64,000 nt of DNA from Gemmatimonadota bacterium (GTDB taxonomy: Bacteria > Gemmatimonadota > Gemmatimonadetes > Gemmatimonadales > Gemmatimonadaceae). Positions 29,108-37,394 of the stretch are shown piece by piece. The stretch spans positions 363,337 through 427,336 of the forward strand of contig DAHUXM010000021.1 of NCBI GenBank assembly GCA_027307165.1. Direction: 5' to 3'. The notes under the pieces were generated by a model. The model worked only from the letters and a program-made list of their open reading frames with translations, was not told the origin of the DNA and ran no database searches. A program made the translations under genes and the position numbers. Within the stretch, counting starts at the first letter, position 1. Each line of letters opens with the position of its first letter.

Positions 29108-29679
29108 CGGGTAAGGTCCAGGAAGTTGCGCAGCAGCTGCTTGCCTCCGTCCGTGAGGACGGACTCGGGATGAAACTGCACTCCGTAGACAGGATGCTTA
29201 CGATGCTGCATCGCGTGAACCTCGGTGCGGTCGTCGTCGCTCCAGGCGGTAATATCGAGATCGGACGGAAGCGACTCCCGATCCACCGTCAGCGAATGAT
29301 ACCGCATCACGCGCAACGGATCGGGAAGGCCGGCAAAGAGACCCGCTCCGTTGTGCCTCACCTCCGATGTCTTGCCGTGCATCAATCTGGTCGCGCGAAC
29401 CACGCGGCCGCCATACGCGGCGCCGATTGCCTGCTGGCCGAGACATACACCAAGTATCGGAATCGACGATCCGTAAGCGCGAATCACATCGAGCGTGATT
29501 CCGGCCTCGGCGGGTGTCCTGGGACCAGGCGACAATACTATCGCACTCGGCTCGAGCACCCCGACCTCGGAGGTCGGAATCTCGTCGTTGCGCCGCACCA
29601 TTACCTCGGCGCCGAGCTCGCCGAGGTACTGAACGAGATTGTAGGTGAAGGAATCGTAATTGTCGATTACGAGGATCAT
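29104..29679 (-). CDS. trpG/pabA: Anthranilate/aminodeoxychorismate synthase glutamine amidotransferase
   Basis: The 191-residue class I amidotransferase frees ammonia from glutamine for the chorismate-using partner. Its landmarks are MILVIDNYDSFTYNLVQYL at the start, SPGPRTPAEAG, the nucleophile Cys in GVCLGQQAIG, and the His/Glu pair in GVQFHPESVLT. The same family serves both tryptophan (TrpG) and folate (PabA) synthesis; no trpE or pabB is next to it, so the pathway cannot be told. It overlaps xerD by 4 bases (ATGA). Confidence 0.93.
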   Translation of the reverse strand: MILVIDNYDSFTYNLVQYLGELGAEVMVRRNDEIPTSEVGVLEPSAIVLSPGPRTPAEAGITLDVIRAYGSSIPILGVCLGQQAIGAAYGGRVVRATRLMHGKTSEVRHNGAGLFAGLPDPLRVMRYHSLTVDRESLPSDLDITAWSDDDRTEVHAMQHRKHPVYGVQFHPESVLTDGGKQLLRNFLDLTR

Positions 29680-30620
29680 TTCTGTGTCACATCTGAAAGC
29701 CGCTCGCGCGGATGGAACTGCTTGTGAACGGAGCGCAGATACTCACGATCGACGTGCGTGTAGATCTGCGTCGTCGAGATGTCGGCGTGGCCAAGCATTT
29801 CCTGTACCGCGCGCAGATCAGCGCCGCCTTCGAGAAGATGCGTCGCGAAGGAATGACGTAAGGTATGCGGTGTCACGTGCTTGGTGATACCACTCGCGTC
29901 GACGTGCTTGCGAAGGATCTTCCACGCACCCATCCGCGTCATCGGCTCGCCACGCGCGTTGAGAAACAGGATTCCCTCGCCCGATCCCTTCTCCAGCTTT
30001 GGCCGGAGTTCGCGCAGGTAGATAGCGACAGCACCGACTGCCTTCCGCCCGATCGGCACCAGTCGCTCCTTGGCCCCCTTGCCGAAGACGCGTACGAGCG
30101 ACTCGTCGAGCATGAGGTCGCGCACGCCCAGCGTGATCCATTCACCCACTCGGAGTCCGGCGCCGTATGCGAGCTCGAGCATTGCGCGGTCGCGGAACGC
30201 CATGGGCTCGTCCAGTGTCGGTGTCTCGATCAGCTTGGCGACCTCTTCGGCGCTCAACACGTCCGGCAGTTCGCGCCAGCGCTTGGGTGTCTCGAGTCGT
30301 TCGCTTGGATCGCGCACGACGTGGCCTTCGTTGAGAAGGAACTTGTAGTATGTGCGTAGCGCCGAGATGTTACGCCGTATCGACGACGGTGCGAGCCCGA
30401 GATCCTTCAGATGATAGATGTACGAACGGAGCGTCGTCGAGCCCACCTCTTGCGGCGCGTGTGCGCCTTTCGTGAGCGAGTAGTCCGCGAATCGCGCGAG
30501 ATCGCGCCCGTAGGCCTCGACGGTACGCGGCGACGCACCGTCTTCGAGAGTCAGAAAGTCCGCGAACGGAGCCAGCCAGAAGGCACGCGCGAGAGTCTCT
30601 CGCGCCGGTTCAACGCTCAC
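29676..30620 (-). CDS. xerD: Tyrosine recombinase XerC/XerD
   Basis: The product resolves chromosome dimers at dif by strand exchange. The N-terminal SAM-like DNA-binding domain (FADFLTLEDGASPRTVEAYG) is followed by the catalytic domain with the Arg of GAGLRVGEW, the HTLRHSF box, the His of LGHADISTTQ and the nucleophile in IYTHVDREYL. It reads slightly closer to XerD. The start is unclear: GTG at 30620 overlaps ispF by 11 bases and gives 314 residues; GTG at 30659 would overlap by 50. There is no Shine-Dalgarno sequence for either. It lies in a housekeeping run, which argues against a mobile-element integrase. Confidence 0.92.
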   Translation of the reverse strand: MSVEPARETLARAFWLAPFADFLTLEDGASPRTVEAYGRDLARFADYSLTKGAHAPQEVGSTTLRSYIYHLKDLGLAPSSIRRNISALRTYYKFLLNEGHVVRDPSERLETPKRWRELPDVLSAEEVAKLIETPTLDEPMAFRDRAMLELAYGAGLRVGEWITLGVRDLMLDESLVRVFGKGAKERLVPIGRKAVGAVAIYLRELRPKLEKGSGEGILFLNARGEPMTRMGAWKILRKHVDASGITKHVTPHTLRHSFATHLLEGGADLRAVQEMLGHADISTTQIYTHVDREYLRSVHKQFHPRERLSDVTQK

Positions 30621-31098
30621 TTGTGATCGTGGCGACGGCGATGCACGCGATTCCCTCACCGCGGCCGATCCATCCCATTCCTTCGTTCGTCTTTCCCTTC
30701 ACACTCACTGCTGGCACCGCCACGCCCAGTGCATCCGCAAGCCGCGCGCGAATGGCCGGAGCGTGCGGCCCGACTCGCGGATATTCAGCGACGACAGTCA
30801 CGTCGATGTTCGTGACGACAAATCCGAGTGCGTGCACGGACGCGACGGCACTGCGCAGCATTTCGATCGAATCACGACCGTTGTTCGCTTCGTCACTATC
30901 CGGAAAGAGCGAGCCGATGTCGCCGGCTGCGGCTGCACCAAGCACCGCGTCGGTAACCGCGTGCGAGATCGCATCCGCGTCGGAGTGGCCGATCAGCGAT
31001 ACGTCGGCCGGAATGCTCACTCCGCCGAGTATCAGCGGACCACCGGGTGCGAAGCGGTGCGAATCGTAGCCGATGCCGATACGCGTACTCGCACCCAT
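30610..31098 (-). CDS. ispF: 2-C-methyl-D-erythritol 2,4-cyclodiphosphate synthase
   Basis: IspF makes the cyclic diphosphate of the MEP isoprenoid pathway, which feeds quinone tails and undecaprenyl carriers. The 162-residue protein has GYDSHRF near residue 10, HSDADAISHAVTDAVLGA (zinc ligands Asp, His, His) near 38, SLFPDSDE and the C-terminal KGKTNEGMGWIGRGEGI. The ATG at 31098, two bases after the mqnC stop, replaces the open frame to 31263 that is only a shadow. No other MEP gene is in the window. Confidence 0.95.
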   Translation of the reverse strand: MGASTRIGIGYDSHRFAPGGPLILGGVSIPADVSLIGHSDADAISHAVTDAVLGAAAAGDIGSLFPDSDEANNGRDSIEMLRSAVASVHALGFVVTNIDVTVVAEYPRVGPHAPAIRARLADALGVAVPAVSVKGKTNEGMGWIGRGEGIACIAVATITSER

Positions 31099-31100
31099 GG

Positions 31101-32123
31101 TCACGCCGCGGTTGTCAGAAGCGAGTAGTCCTGCCGCCTGCGAGACGCGACGAAGCCGGCATCGCGGATGAGCCGCTCCATCTCGGCCGTGCTCGTGCGG
31201 TGCGTCGTGTTGGCGGCGGAGACGACGTTCTCCTCGATCATGAGCGAGCCGAAGTCGTTGCAACCGAAACGGAGCGCAAGCTGACCGATCTTCATCCCCA
31301 TCGTGACCCAGCTGGCCTGGAGGTTCGGAACGTTATCGAGCACGATGCGCGAGATCGCGACGGTGCGCAGATACTCGGTGGAATCGGTCTTGGGCTGACT
31401 GGACATGCGCGGCGTGTTCTCCGGTTGGAGGGGCCAGCAGATGAAGGCCGTGAAGCCGCCAGTCCGCGCCTGCACTTCGCGTACGCGCTCGAGATGCTCG
31501 ATGCGCTCTTCCAGTGTCTCACCGATGCCGTACATCATCGTGACGGAGGTCTTCATTCCTTCGCCGTGTGCGATCTCCATGATCTCGAGCCAGCGATCCG
31601 CGCCTGCCTTCTTCTTCGCCACGAGATCGCGCACCCGCTGCACGAGGATCTCGCCACCACCACCGGGAATGGAATCGAGCCCCGCCGACTGCAGCTCGCG
31701 GATCACATCGCGTGCATCCATGCGAAACACCGTCGAGAAGAAGTCGACTTCGCTGGGGCTGAATCCGTGAATGTGGATCGGATGGTTGCGCTTGATGTAG
31801 CGCATCAGCTCCAGATACCACTCGAACGGGATGTACGGGTTGTGACCGCCCTGAATCAGGATCTGAACGGCGCCGAGCGCCTTTGCCTCCTCGATCTTGG
31901 CACCGATCTGCTCGAACGAAAGCGTGTAGCCCTCGTTGTCCCTGGGCCGGCGGTAGAACGCGCAGAATCCGCAATCGGCGACGCAGACGTTGGTGTAGTT
32001 GATGTTCCGGTCGACGATGTATGTCACGACGTTGCCGGGGTGCAGCTGTCGCCGGACTTTATCTGCTTCCGCGCCGAGTTCGAGCAGCGAAGCGTTGCGG
32101 TAGAAATCGATTATGTCGCGCAT
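31101..32123 (-). CDS. mqnC: Cyclic dehypoxanthine futalosine synthase
   Basis: MqnC is a radical-SAM enzyme that cyclises dehypoxanthine futalosine in futalosine-route menaquinone synthesis. The 340-residue protein has the canonical iron-sulfur motif CVADCGFC at Cys47, Cys51 and Cys54 (CX3CX2C), the YTNVC approach and IPGGGGEIL near residue 178. The length fits the family. Its neighbours mqnA and mqnE confirm the pathway. The next gene, ispF, starts two bases after its stop. Confidence 0.97.
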   Translation of the reverse strand: MRDIIDFYRNASLLELGAEADKVRRQLHPGNVVTYIVDRNINYTNVCVADCGFCAFYRRPRDNEGYTLSFEQIGAKIEEAKALGAVQILIQGGHNPYIPFEWYLELMRYIKRNHPIHIHGFSPSEVDFFSTVFRMDARDVIRELQSAGLDSIPGGGGEILVQRVRDLVAKKKAGADRWLEIMEIAHGEGMKTSVTMMYGIGETLEERIEHLERVREVQARTGGFTAFICWPLQPENTPRMSSQPKTDSTEYLRTVAISRIVLDNVPNLQASWVTMGMKIGQLALRFGCNDFGSLMIEENVVSAANTTHRTSTAEMERLIRDAGFVASRRRQDYSLLTTAA

Positions 32124-32126
32124 TGA

Positions 32127-32942
32127 TCAGGCTGCGGTCAGGAATGAGAGAGTGCCGTTGGGAACGCGTCCCTGCTTGACGAGCCGGCGGAAGAATTCAG
32201 TCAGGCCGGCGAGGTGCGGGTAGGAAAGTCTGTAGTCGAGACCCGAGAGGTATTGATCGCAGACGTCGGTGGCGACTCCCGTAGCGTCGTGCGCCTGACT
32301 GGCGAGGATCGCGCGATGCGCCACACCCCAGTCGCGCGACTCGATCAGTCGTGCGTGAACCGCCAGCGCTCGGGAGACGTCCACACCGCGCTGCGCAACC
32401 CAGACGGCGAAGACGAACGGCAGATCGGTCCAGCTCTTCCACACCTCGCCGAGATCGTACACGTACGGATAGCGCCCGCTGTCGCGGAGTACGAGCGCGG
32501 CGTCCCCAATGACGAGACGCGCGTCGTGCGAGTCATCGGCGCGGATATCGCGGATCTCGGCGTCGCCCGGGATGAAATCGGGCAGCGTGTGCCACACGTT
32601 CTCGAACAGCAGCTGAAGGAGCGCGACGCTCGTCATCGAGCTGCGGGAGACGACGACGCTACGCGAGCCCAGCCGCTCCGCTGGCAGCCGCGAGAACAGC
32701 ATCACGCTGCGCACCGGTCCGTCACAGGAAATCGCAAGATCCGGCAGCAGCAGATAGCGCTCGGAGTCGCGCGCGTACTCGACGGCGGAGACGACGCTGA
32801 TGTCGAGCGCGCCGCTCGCCATCATGCCGTTCAGCGCAGTCGGGATGCCGTCGACCAGCTCGCCGTCGAGCGGGACGATGCCGCGGTCGATCGCACCGTA
32901 GACGGGATAGCAGTTGATGTACGGGATGCGTCCGATCTTCAT
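32127..32942 (-). CDS. mqnA: Chorismate dehydratase
   Basis: MqnA removes water from chorismate to give 3-enolpyruvylbenzoate, the first step of the futalosine route. The 271-residue protein starts KIGRIPYINCYPVYGAID and contains SVVSAVEYARD and the lobe-joining LPFVFAVWVAQRG, as in MqnA/periplasmic-binding-fold enzymes. The ATG at 32942 lies 15 bases after the mqnE stop; mqnC follows after three bases. Confidence 0.94.
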   Translation of the reverse strand: MKIGRIPYINCYPVYGAIDRGIVPLDGELVDGIPTALNGMMASGALDISVVSAVEYARDSERYLLLPDLAISCDGPVRSVMLFSRLPAERLGSRSVVVSRSSMTSVALLQLLFENVWHTLPDFIPGDAEIRDIRADDSHDARLVIGDAALVLRDSGRYPYVYDLGEVWKSWTDLPFVFAVWVAQRGVDVSRALAVHARLIESRDWGVAHRAILASQAHDATGVATDVCDQYLSGLDYRLSYPHLAGLTEFFRRLVKQGRVPNGTLSFLTAA

Positions 32943-32957
32943 GCGCTTTTCATGCGG

Positions 32958-34118
32958 CTACGCCGCGCGCTGCGATGAATCGTCGCCGAACGTGCGGACG
33001 ACGTTGTACAGCGAGTCGCGCTCGACCGGTACGCGGCGCGCACCGCGTATCAGCCTGATCAGGTCATCCAGCGACATTCCCTGCGCAGTGTGCGCTCCCG
33101 CTTCGTGATAGATCTTCTCCTTGACCACGGTGCCTTCGAGATCGTTCACGCCGAACGACAGCGAAGCCTGCGAGAGGCCTGGCGTCACCATTATCCAGTG
33201 ACTCTTGATGTGATCGAAATTGTCGAGAAAGAGCCGGCCGACCGCGAGGTTGCGCAGATCGTCGAAGCCCGACGTGGCCGTTCCCTGGCGTCCGAGCTCG
33301 ATCCCGAGCTCGTTGTTGTCCGGGTGATACGCCAGCGGAACGTACGCGAGAAAGCCGCCGGTCTCATCCTGCAGATCGCGCAACATCATGAGGTGCTCGA
33401 CGCGATCCTGCATCGTTTCCACGTGCCCGTACAGCATCGTGCAGTTGCTGCGGATGCCAAGACGGTGCGCGACGCGATGCACTTCGATCCAGTCCTCCGC
33501 CGCGAGCTTCTTTTCCGCAATGTTCGCGCGCACGGCCTTGCTGAAGACCTCGGCGCCGCCGCCCGGCAACGTATCGAGCCCCGCGTCCCGCAGTGTGGTC
33601 AGGACGTCCTCGACCGACATCTTGTCGATGCGTGCGATGTGTGCGATCTCGACCGCGGTCAGCGCCTTGATGTGGATGTTGGGATGGCGCTGCTTGAGAC
33701 CGCGGAACATGTCGGCGTAGTACTGCAGGCCTGCCTTCATGTCGAGCCCGCCCACGATGTGGAATTCCCGGGTGAGGCCACCGGTCGAATTCGACTCTTC
33801 GAACACTTGTTCGAGGCTGTAATGATAGGCTCCGTCTTCCTTGGGGAGCCTGGCGAAGGAGCAGAAGACGCAGGTCGTCCGCAGGTAGCAGACGTTGGTC
33901 GGATTTATGTGCTGGTTGGAGGCGAACGTCACACGATCGCCGTTCTTCGCGCGATTCACCTGGTCTGCAAGTGAACCGAGTCCGATGATGTCGGGACTCT
34001 CGAACAGCGCGAGGCCGTCAGAGGAATCGAGTCTCGTCCCTGAGGACAGCTTTTCGCCTGCAGCGCGCAGTGCGGGATCGGTGACGAGCGACAGGTCCAA
34101 CGTCATTCCCGCGAGCAT
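32958..34118 (-). CDS. mqnE: Aminofutalosine synthase, with an unusual cluster motif
   Basis: MqnE joins 3-enolpyruvylbenzoate to the adenosyl group of SAM, giving aminofutalosine. The 386-residue protein shares HINPTNVC and TLPGGGAEVF with MqnC/MqnE relatives and lies beside mqnA and mqnC. Its cluster cysteines are Cys77, Cys83 and Cys86, in NVCYLRTTCVFC, that is CX5CX2C, while radical-SAM enzymes normally have CX3CX2C, as MqnC does 1.8 kb away. I checked the DNA: the frame is clean through the motif. The ATG at 34118 has GAGGGG 9 bases upstream; the ATG at 34106 is an alternative. Confidence 0.93.
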   Translation of the reverse strand: MLAGMTLDLSLVTDPALRAAGEKLSSGTRLDSSDGLALFESPDIIGLGSLADQVNRAKNGDRVTFASNQHINPTNVCYLRTTCVFCSFARLPKEDGAYHYSLEQVFEESNSTGGLTREFHIVGGLDMKAGLQYYADMFRGLKQRHPNIHIKALTAVEIAHIARIDKMSVEDVLTTLRDAGLDTLPGGGAEVFSKAVRANIAEKKLAAEDWIEVHRVAHRLGIRSNCTMLYGHVETMQDRVEHLMMLRDLQDETGGFLAYVPLAYHPDNNELGIELGRQGTATSGFDDLRNLAVGRLFLDNFDHIKSHWIMVTPGLSQASLSFGVNDLEGTVVKEKIYHEAGAHTAQGMSLDDLIRLIRGARRVPVERDSLYNVVRTFGDDSSQRAA

Positions 34119-34124
34119 GCAGTG

Positions 34125-35375
34125 TTACCCCTCGAAGCGCCGGACAGCCAGGCTGACGTTGTGGCCGCCGAAGCCGAAGCTGTTGCTCAGCGCAGCGGTT
34201 ACAGCCCGAGTGACCGCGACATTAGGCGTGAAGTTGAGATCGAGCTCCGGATCCGGATGCTCGTAGTTGATAGTCGGTGGAATCACACCTTCGCGGACAA
34301 CCAGTGCGGAGATGACGAATTCAACGGCACCAGCGGCGCCCAGCATGTGGCCGGTCGCAGACTTGGTGGAGCTGACGTTGAGACCCTTCGCATACTCGCC
34401 GAACACGGCCTTGATGGCGCGCGTTTCGTTGAGATCGTTGGCCGGCGTGGAGGTGCCGTGTGCGTTGATGTACTGGATGTCGCGCGGCTCGAGCCGGGCA
34501 TCGCGCATCGCACGCTTCATTGCGCGCTGAGCGCCTTCGCCATCCGGTGCGGGTGCGGTGAGGTGATACGCATCACCGGTCGCGCCATAGCCGACGATCT
34601 CGGCGAAGATGGTCGCACCGCGCGCACGCGCATGCTCGAGTTCTTCGAGTATGACGATGCCGGCACCCTCACCCATGACGAAGCCGTCGCGTGTCGCGTC
34701 GAATGGACGGGACGCGGTGGACGGGGAATCGTTGCGCTCCGAAAGCGCCTTCATGTTGGCAAAGCCGCCAATCGCCATCGGTGTAACGGTGGCTTCGGCG
34801 CCGCCCGTGATCATCACGTCGGCGTCGCCGTACTGGATCGTTCTGTACGCGTCGCCGATCGCGTGCGCGGACGTCGCGCATGCGGAAACGGTCGCGTAGT
34901 TCGGTCCCTTTGCATTGAACTGCATCGAGACTATACCGGCGGCGATGTCCGCGATGAACATCGGGATGAAGAAAGGGCTGATCTTGCTCGGGCCCAACTC
35001 CCGATACACGTCGTGCTGCTCTTCGAAGCTCTTGAGGCCGCCGATTCCGGATCCGATGATGACGCCGATCCGGTCCGGATCGATTCCGGCCGCCGCAGGG
35101 TCGCTGAGCCCGGCATCCGCCATCGCCATTTTAGCGGCGGCGACGGCATACTGAGTGTACACATCGGAGCGTTTGACTTCCTTGCGCTCCATGTACTCGC
35201 CAGGGTTGAAATCCTTGACCTCGGCTGCAAAACGCACGGGGAACTTGCTCGCGTCGAATTTGGTGATCGGCGCGACGCCGGACGTGCCAGCCTTGAGAGC
35301 TTCCCAAGTCGCCGCCACGGAGTTTCCGACGGGCGTGACAACGCCCATGCCGGTGACGACGACCCTACGCGCCAT
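34125..35375 (-). CDS. fabF: 3-oxoacyl-ACP synthase II
   Basis: FabF elongates acyl-ACP by condensation with malonyl-ACP. The 416-residue thiolase-fold protein has RRVVVTGMGVVTPVGN at the start, the catalytic Cys166 in TVSACATSA, and two His in NAHGTSTPAND (about 306) and ATGHMLGAAG (about 343). Its ATG uses the last A of the acpP stop TAA. mqnE follows 6 bases after its stop. Confidence 0.97.
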   Translation of the reverse strand: MARRVVVTGMGVVTPVGNSVAATWEALKAGTSGVAPITKFDASKFPVRFAAEVKDFNPGEYMERKEVKRSDVYTQYAVAAAKMAMADAGLSDPAAAGIDPDRIGVIIGSGIGGLKSFEEQHDVYRELGPSKISPFFIPMFIADIAAGIVSMQFNAKGPNYATVSACATSAHAIGDAYRTIQYGDADVMITGGAEATVTPMAIGGFANMKALSERNDSPSTASRPFDATRDGFVMGEGAGIVILEELEHARARGATIFAEIVGYGATGDAYHLTAPAPDGEGAQRAMKRAMRDARLEPRDIQYINAHGTSTPANDLNETRAIKAVFGEYAKGLNVSSTKSATGHMLGAAGAVEFVISALVVREGVIPPTINYEHPDPELDLNFTPNVAVTRAVTAALSNSFGFGGHNVSLAVRRFEG

Positions 35376-35614
35376 TACGCAGCGACCTTTCCGTTCAGAT
35401 ACGCGAGCGCATCACCAACGGTGCGCAGTTTCTCTGCGTCTTCGTCGGGAATTTCGATGTTGAATTCCTTCTCGAATTCCATGACCAGCTCGACGATGTC
35501 GAGGCTGTCAGCACCGAGATCGTCGATGAATGACGCGCCGTCGGTCAGCTTCTCGCGCTCCACGCCAAGCTCGTTGGCGATAATGTCCTTTACCTTCTCC
35601 GAATTGTCGGCCAT
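35375..35614 (-). CDS. acpP: Acyl carrier protein
   Basis: The 79-residue acidic helical protein carries growing acyl chains on a phosphopantetheine attached to Ser37 of [15 protein letters not shown], the ACP signature. AGGA lies 7 bases before the ATG at 35614. It sits between fabG and fabF as in many bacteria, after an 80-bp spacer with two inverted repeats. Confidence 0.98.
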   Translation of the reverse strand: MADNSEKVKDIIANELGVEREKLTDGASFIDDLGADSLDIVELVMEFEKEFNIEIPDEDAEKLRTVGDALAYLNGKVAA

Positions 35615-35637
35615 GCGGATCCTCGTACAGTTTGGGG

Positions 35638-35674
35638 GTAACGTTACAATTTAACCCTGGCCCGGTAGGCCAGG
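35638..35674. promoter_or_regulatory. Palindrome and hairpin in the fabG-acpP spacer
   Basis: GTAACGTTAC at 35638-35647 is a perfect 10-bp palindrome, and CCTGGCC/GGCCAGG at 35656-35674 forms a 7-bp stem with a 5-base loop. They lie between fabG and acpP. The second could partly end transcription or process the RNA so that acpP, needed in large amounts, is set apart; the first could bind a dimeric regulator. Confidence 0.4.
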
Positions 35675-35694
35675 TAGAGAGTGTGACACAGGGG

Positions 35695-36435
35695 TCAGAT
35701 CATCCCGCCGTCCACGACCAGGACCTGTCCTGTGATGTACGATGCCAGGTCGGACGCGAGAAAAGCGACCGCTCCGGCGACATCCATGGGAGCCCCTAGG
35801 CGTTCCAGCGGGATCTGGCCGGCCATCGCCGACCGCGCTTCCGGCGTCATCGCGGCCGCCATTTCCGTGTCGATGAAGCCGGGTGCTACAGCGTTCGCCA
35901 GGATGTTACGCGAGCCAAGCTCCCTGGCGACCGATTTGGTGAGGCCGATCAGGCCGGCCTTGCTGGCAGCGTAGTTCGCCTGCCCCTTGTTGCCATTGAT
36001 TCCGACGATGCTCGTGATGTTGATCACCCGGCCCCAGCGACGCTTCATCATGCCGCGCGTCGCTGCGCGAATCGCTACGAAAGCGCCACGCAGATTTGCG
36101 TCGATGACCGTGTCCCAGTCGTCGTCCTTGATGCGCATCAGAAGGTTGTCGCGCGTGAGTCCGGCGTTGTTGACGAGAATGTCGATCCCGCCGAACGCCG
36201 CCTCCACATCTGCGACGAGCCTTGTAACCGCTGCAATGTCGCCGACTTCCGCGGCGAAGCCGAGCGCGCCGCCGCCGATCTCCGCGGCAACCGACTGACT
36301 GCGCTCCAGGTCGCGGCCCACCACCGCGACACGTGCTCCGCACTCGGCGAGCGTATTCGCAATCGCACGGCCGATGCCGCGCGTGCTGCCAGTGACGAGC
36401 GCATTTCGCCCGGTAAGATCGATCTGAATGCTCAT
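35695..36435 (-). CDS. fabG: 3-oxoacyl-ACP reductase
   Basis: FabG reduces 3-oxoacyl-ACP with NADPH. The 246-residue short-chain dehydrogenase has the cofactor motif TGSTRGIG (residues 15-22), NNAG at 89-92 and the triad Ser142, Tyr155, Lys159 (NITSIVG and YAASKAG), then a C-terminal GQVLVVDGG. The ATG overlaps the fabD stop as ATGA. Confidence 0.97.
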   Translation of the reverse strand: MSIQIDLTGRNALVTGSTRGIGRAIANTLAECGARVAVVGRDLERSQSVAAEIGGGALGFAAEVGDIAAVTRLVADVEAAFGGIDILVNNAGLTRDNLLMRIKDDDWDTVIDANLRGAFVAIRAATRGMMKRRWGRVINITSIVGINGNKGQANYAASKAGLIGLTKSVARELGSRNILANAVAPGFIDTEMAAAMTPEARSAMAGQIPLERLGAPMDVAGAVAFLASDLASYITGQVLVVDGGMI

Positions 36436-37370
36436 CCCAGAGCCTCCGCAAGCTTGTCGACGTCGGCTGGCGCGCCGACCGCAATGGTCCGTGCGCCCGG
36501 CACGAGATGCGATACGAGCCCGCCGAGAACCCTGCCCGGCCCCAGCTCGACATACAGCGAATCAGGATGTGCAGCGGCCATGGCGCGAACCTCGGCCGAC
36601 CACCGCACGGGAGAGGTCAACTGCCGAAGCACCAGCGCGCGGGCTTCGTCGCCGCTCGTGCACGCGTCGGCTGTCACGTTGGTGTAGACGGGGAATTCGG
36701 GATCAGTGAGTTCGGTAGCGCGAAGTGCGCCGCTGAATGCGATCTCGGTCGGCTCCATCAACGGCGAGTGAAATGCGCCGCTCACCGCGAGTCGCAGCGA
36801 TCGTTTGGCGCCAGCAGCCTTCGCCAGCTCCATCACGCGCTCAACGCCGGCGACCTCGCCCGAAACGACCACTTGCTCGTCGTTGTTGTAATTGGCTGGG
36901 ACGACGAGGCCGGCCTCGCGCGACGCCTGCTTGCACAGTTCGTCTATCGGCGTGTTCAGGTGGCCGAGTATGGCCGCCATCGTGCCTGGACGCTCCGATC
37001 CGATGTCGAACATGATCTCGCCACGTTTCCGGACGAGGGTCGCTCCGGATTCCAGCTCCAGCGATCCGGCGGCATGGTAGGCTGTGAACTCGCCGAGCGA
37101 ATGGCCTGCGGCCGCAACTACCCGGTTGGCGAGCATGTCTCGCACGGCGGCCCATGCAGCAGCACCATGCGCGTACAGCGCAGGCTGCGCGTTCTTGGTG
37201 AGCGTCAGTTCATCCTGCGGTCCGTCGAAGCAGAGCGAGCTGAGTGCGAAGCCGAGTGCATCGTCGATGCGCCGGAACGCCTCGCGCGCTGCGGGGAACG
37301 CGGCGGCGAGATCCTTTCCCATTCCTTGCTTCTGTGATCCCTGTCCGGGAAAAAGCAGGATGACGTTCAT
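36432..37370 (-). CDS. fabD: Malonyl-CoA:ACP transacylase
   Basis: FabD loads malonyl groups on ACP. The 312-residue protein has LFPGQGSQKQGMGKDL at the start, the nucleophile Ser91 in AGHSLGEFTA, an Arg near 117 and the His in SGAFHSPLM near 207. It starts with ATG 24 bases after fabH and overlaps fabG. Confidence 0.97.
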   Translation of the reverse strand: MNVILLFPGQGSQKQGMGKDLAAAFPAAREAFRRIDDALGFALSSLCFDGPQDELTLTKNAQPALYAHGAAAWAAVRDMLANRVVAAAGHSLGEFTAYHAAGSLELESGATLVRKRGEIMFDIGSERPGTMAAILGHLNTPIDELCKQASREAGLVVPANYNNDEQVVVSGEVAGVERVMELAKAAGAKRSLRLAVSGAFHSPLMEPTEIAFSGALRATELTDPEFPVYTNVTADACTSGDEARALVLRQLTSPVRWSAEVRAMAAAHPDSLYVELGPGRVLGGLVSHLVPGARTIAVGAPADVDKLAEALG

Positions 37371-37394
37371 TGGTCGCTTGCGGTTCTTGCGGGA

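Noticed and set aside
29676..30620. Phage or island integrase
   Set aside because: The protein has the size and layout of XerC/D and lies inside a housekeeping run, with no attachment site or mobile genes.
34122..35654. 510-codon open frame opposite fabF and acpP
   Set aside because: Shadow of the opposite strand; composition is not protein-like.
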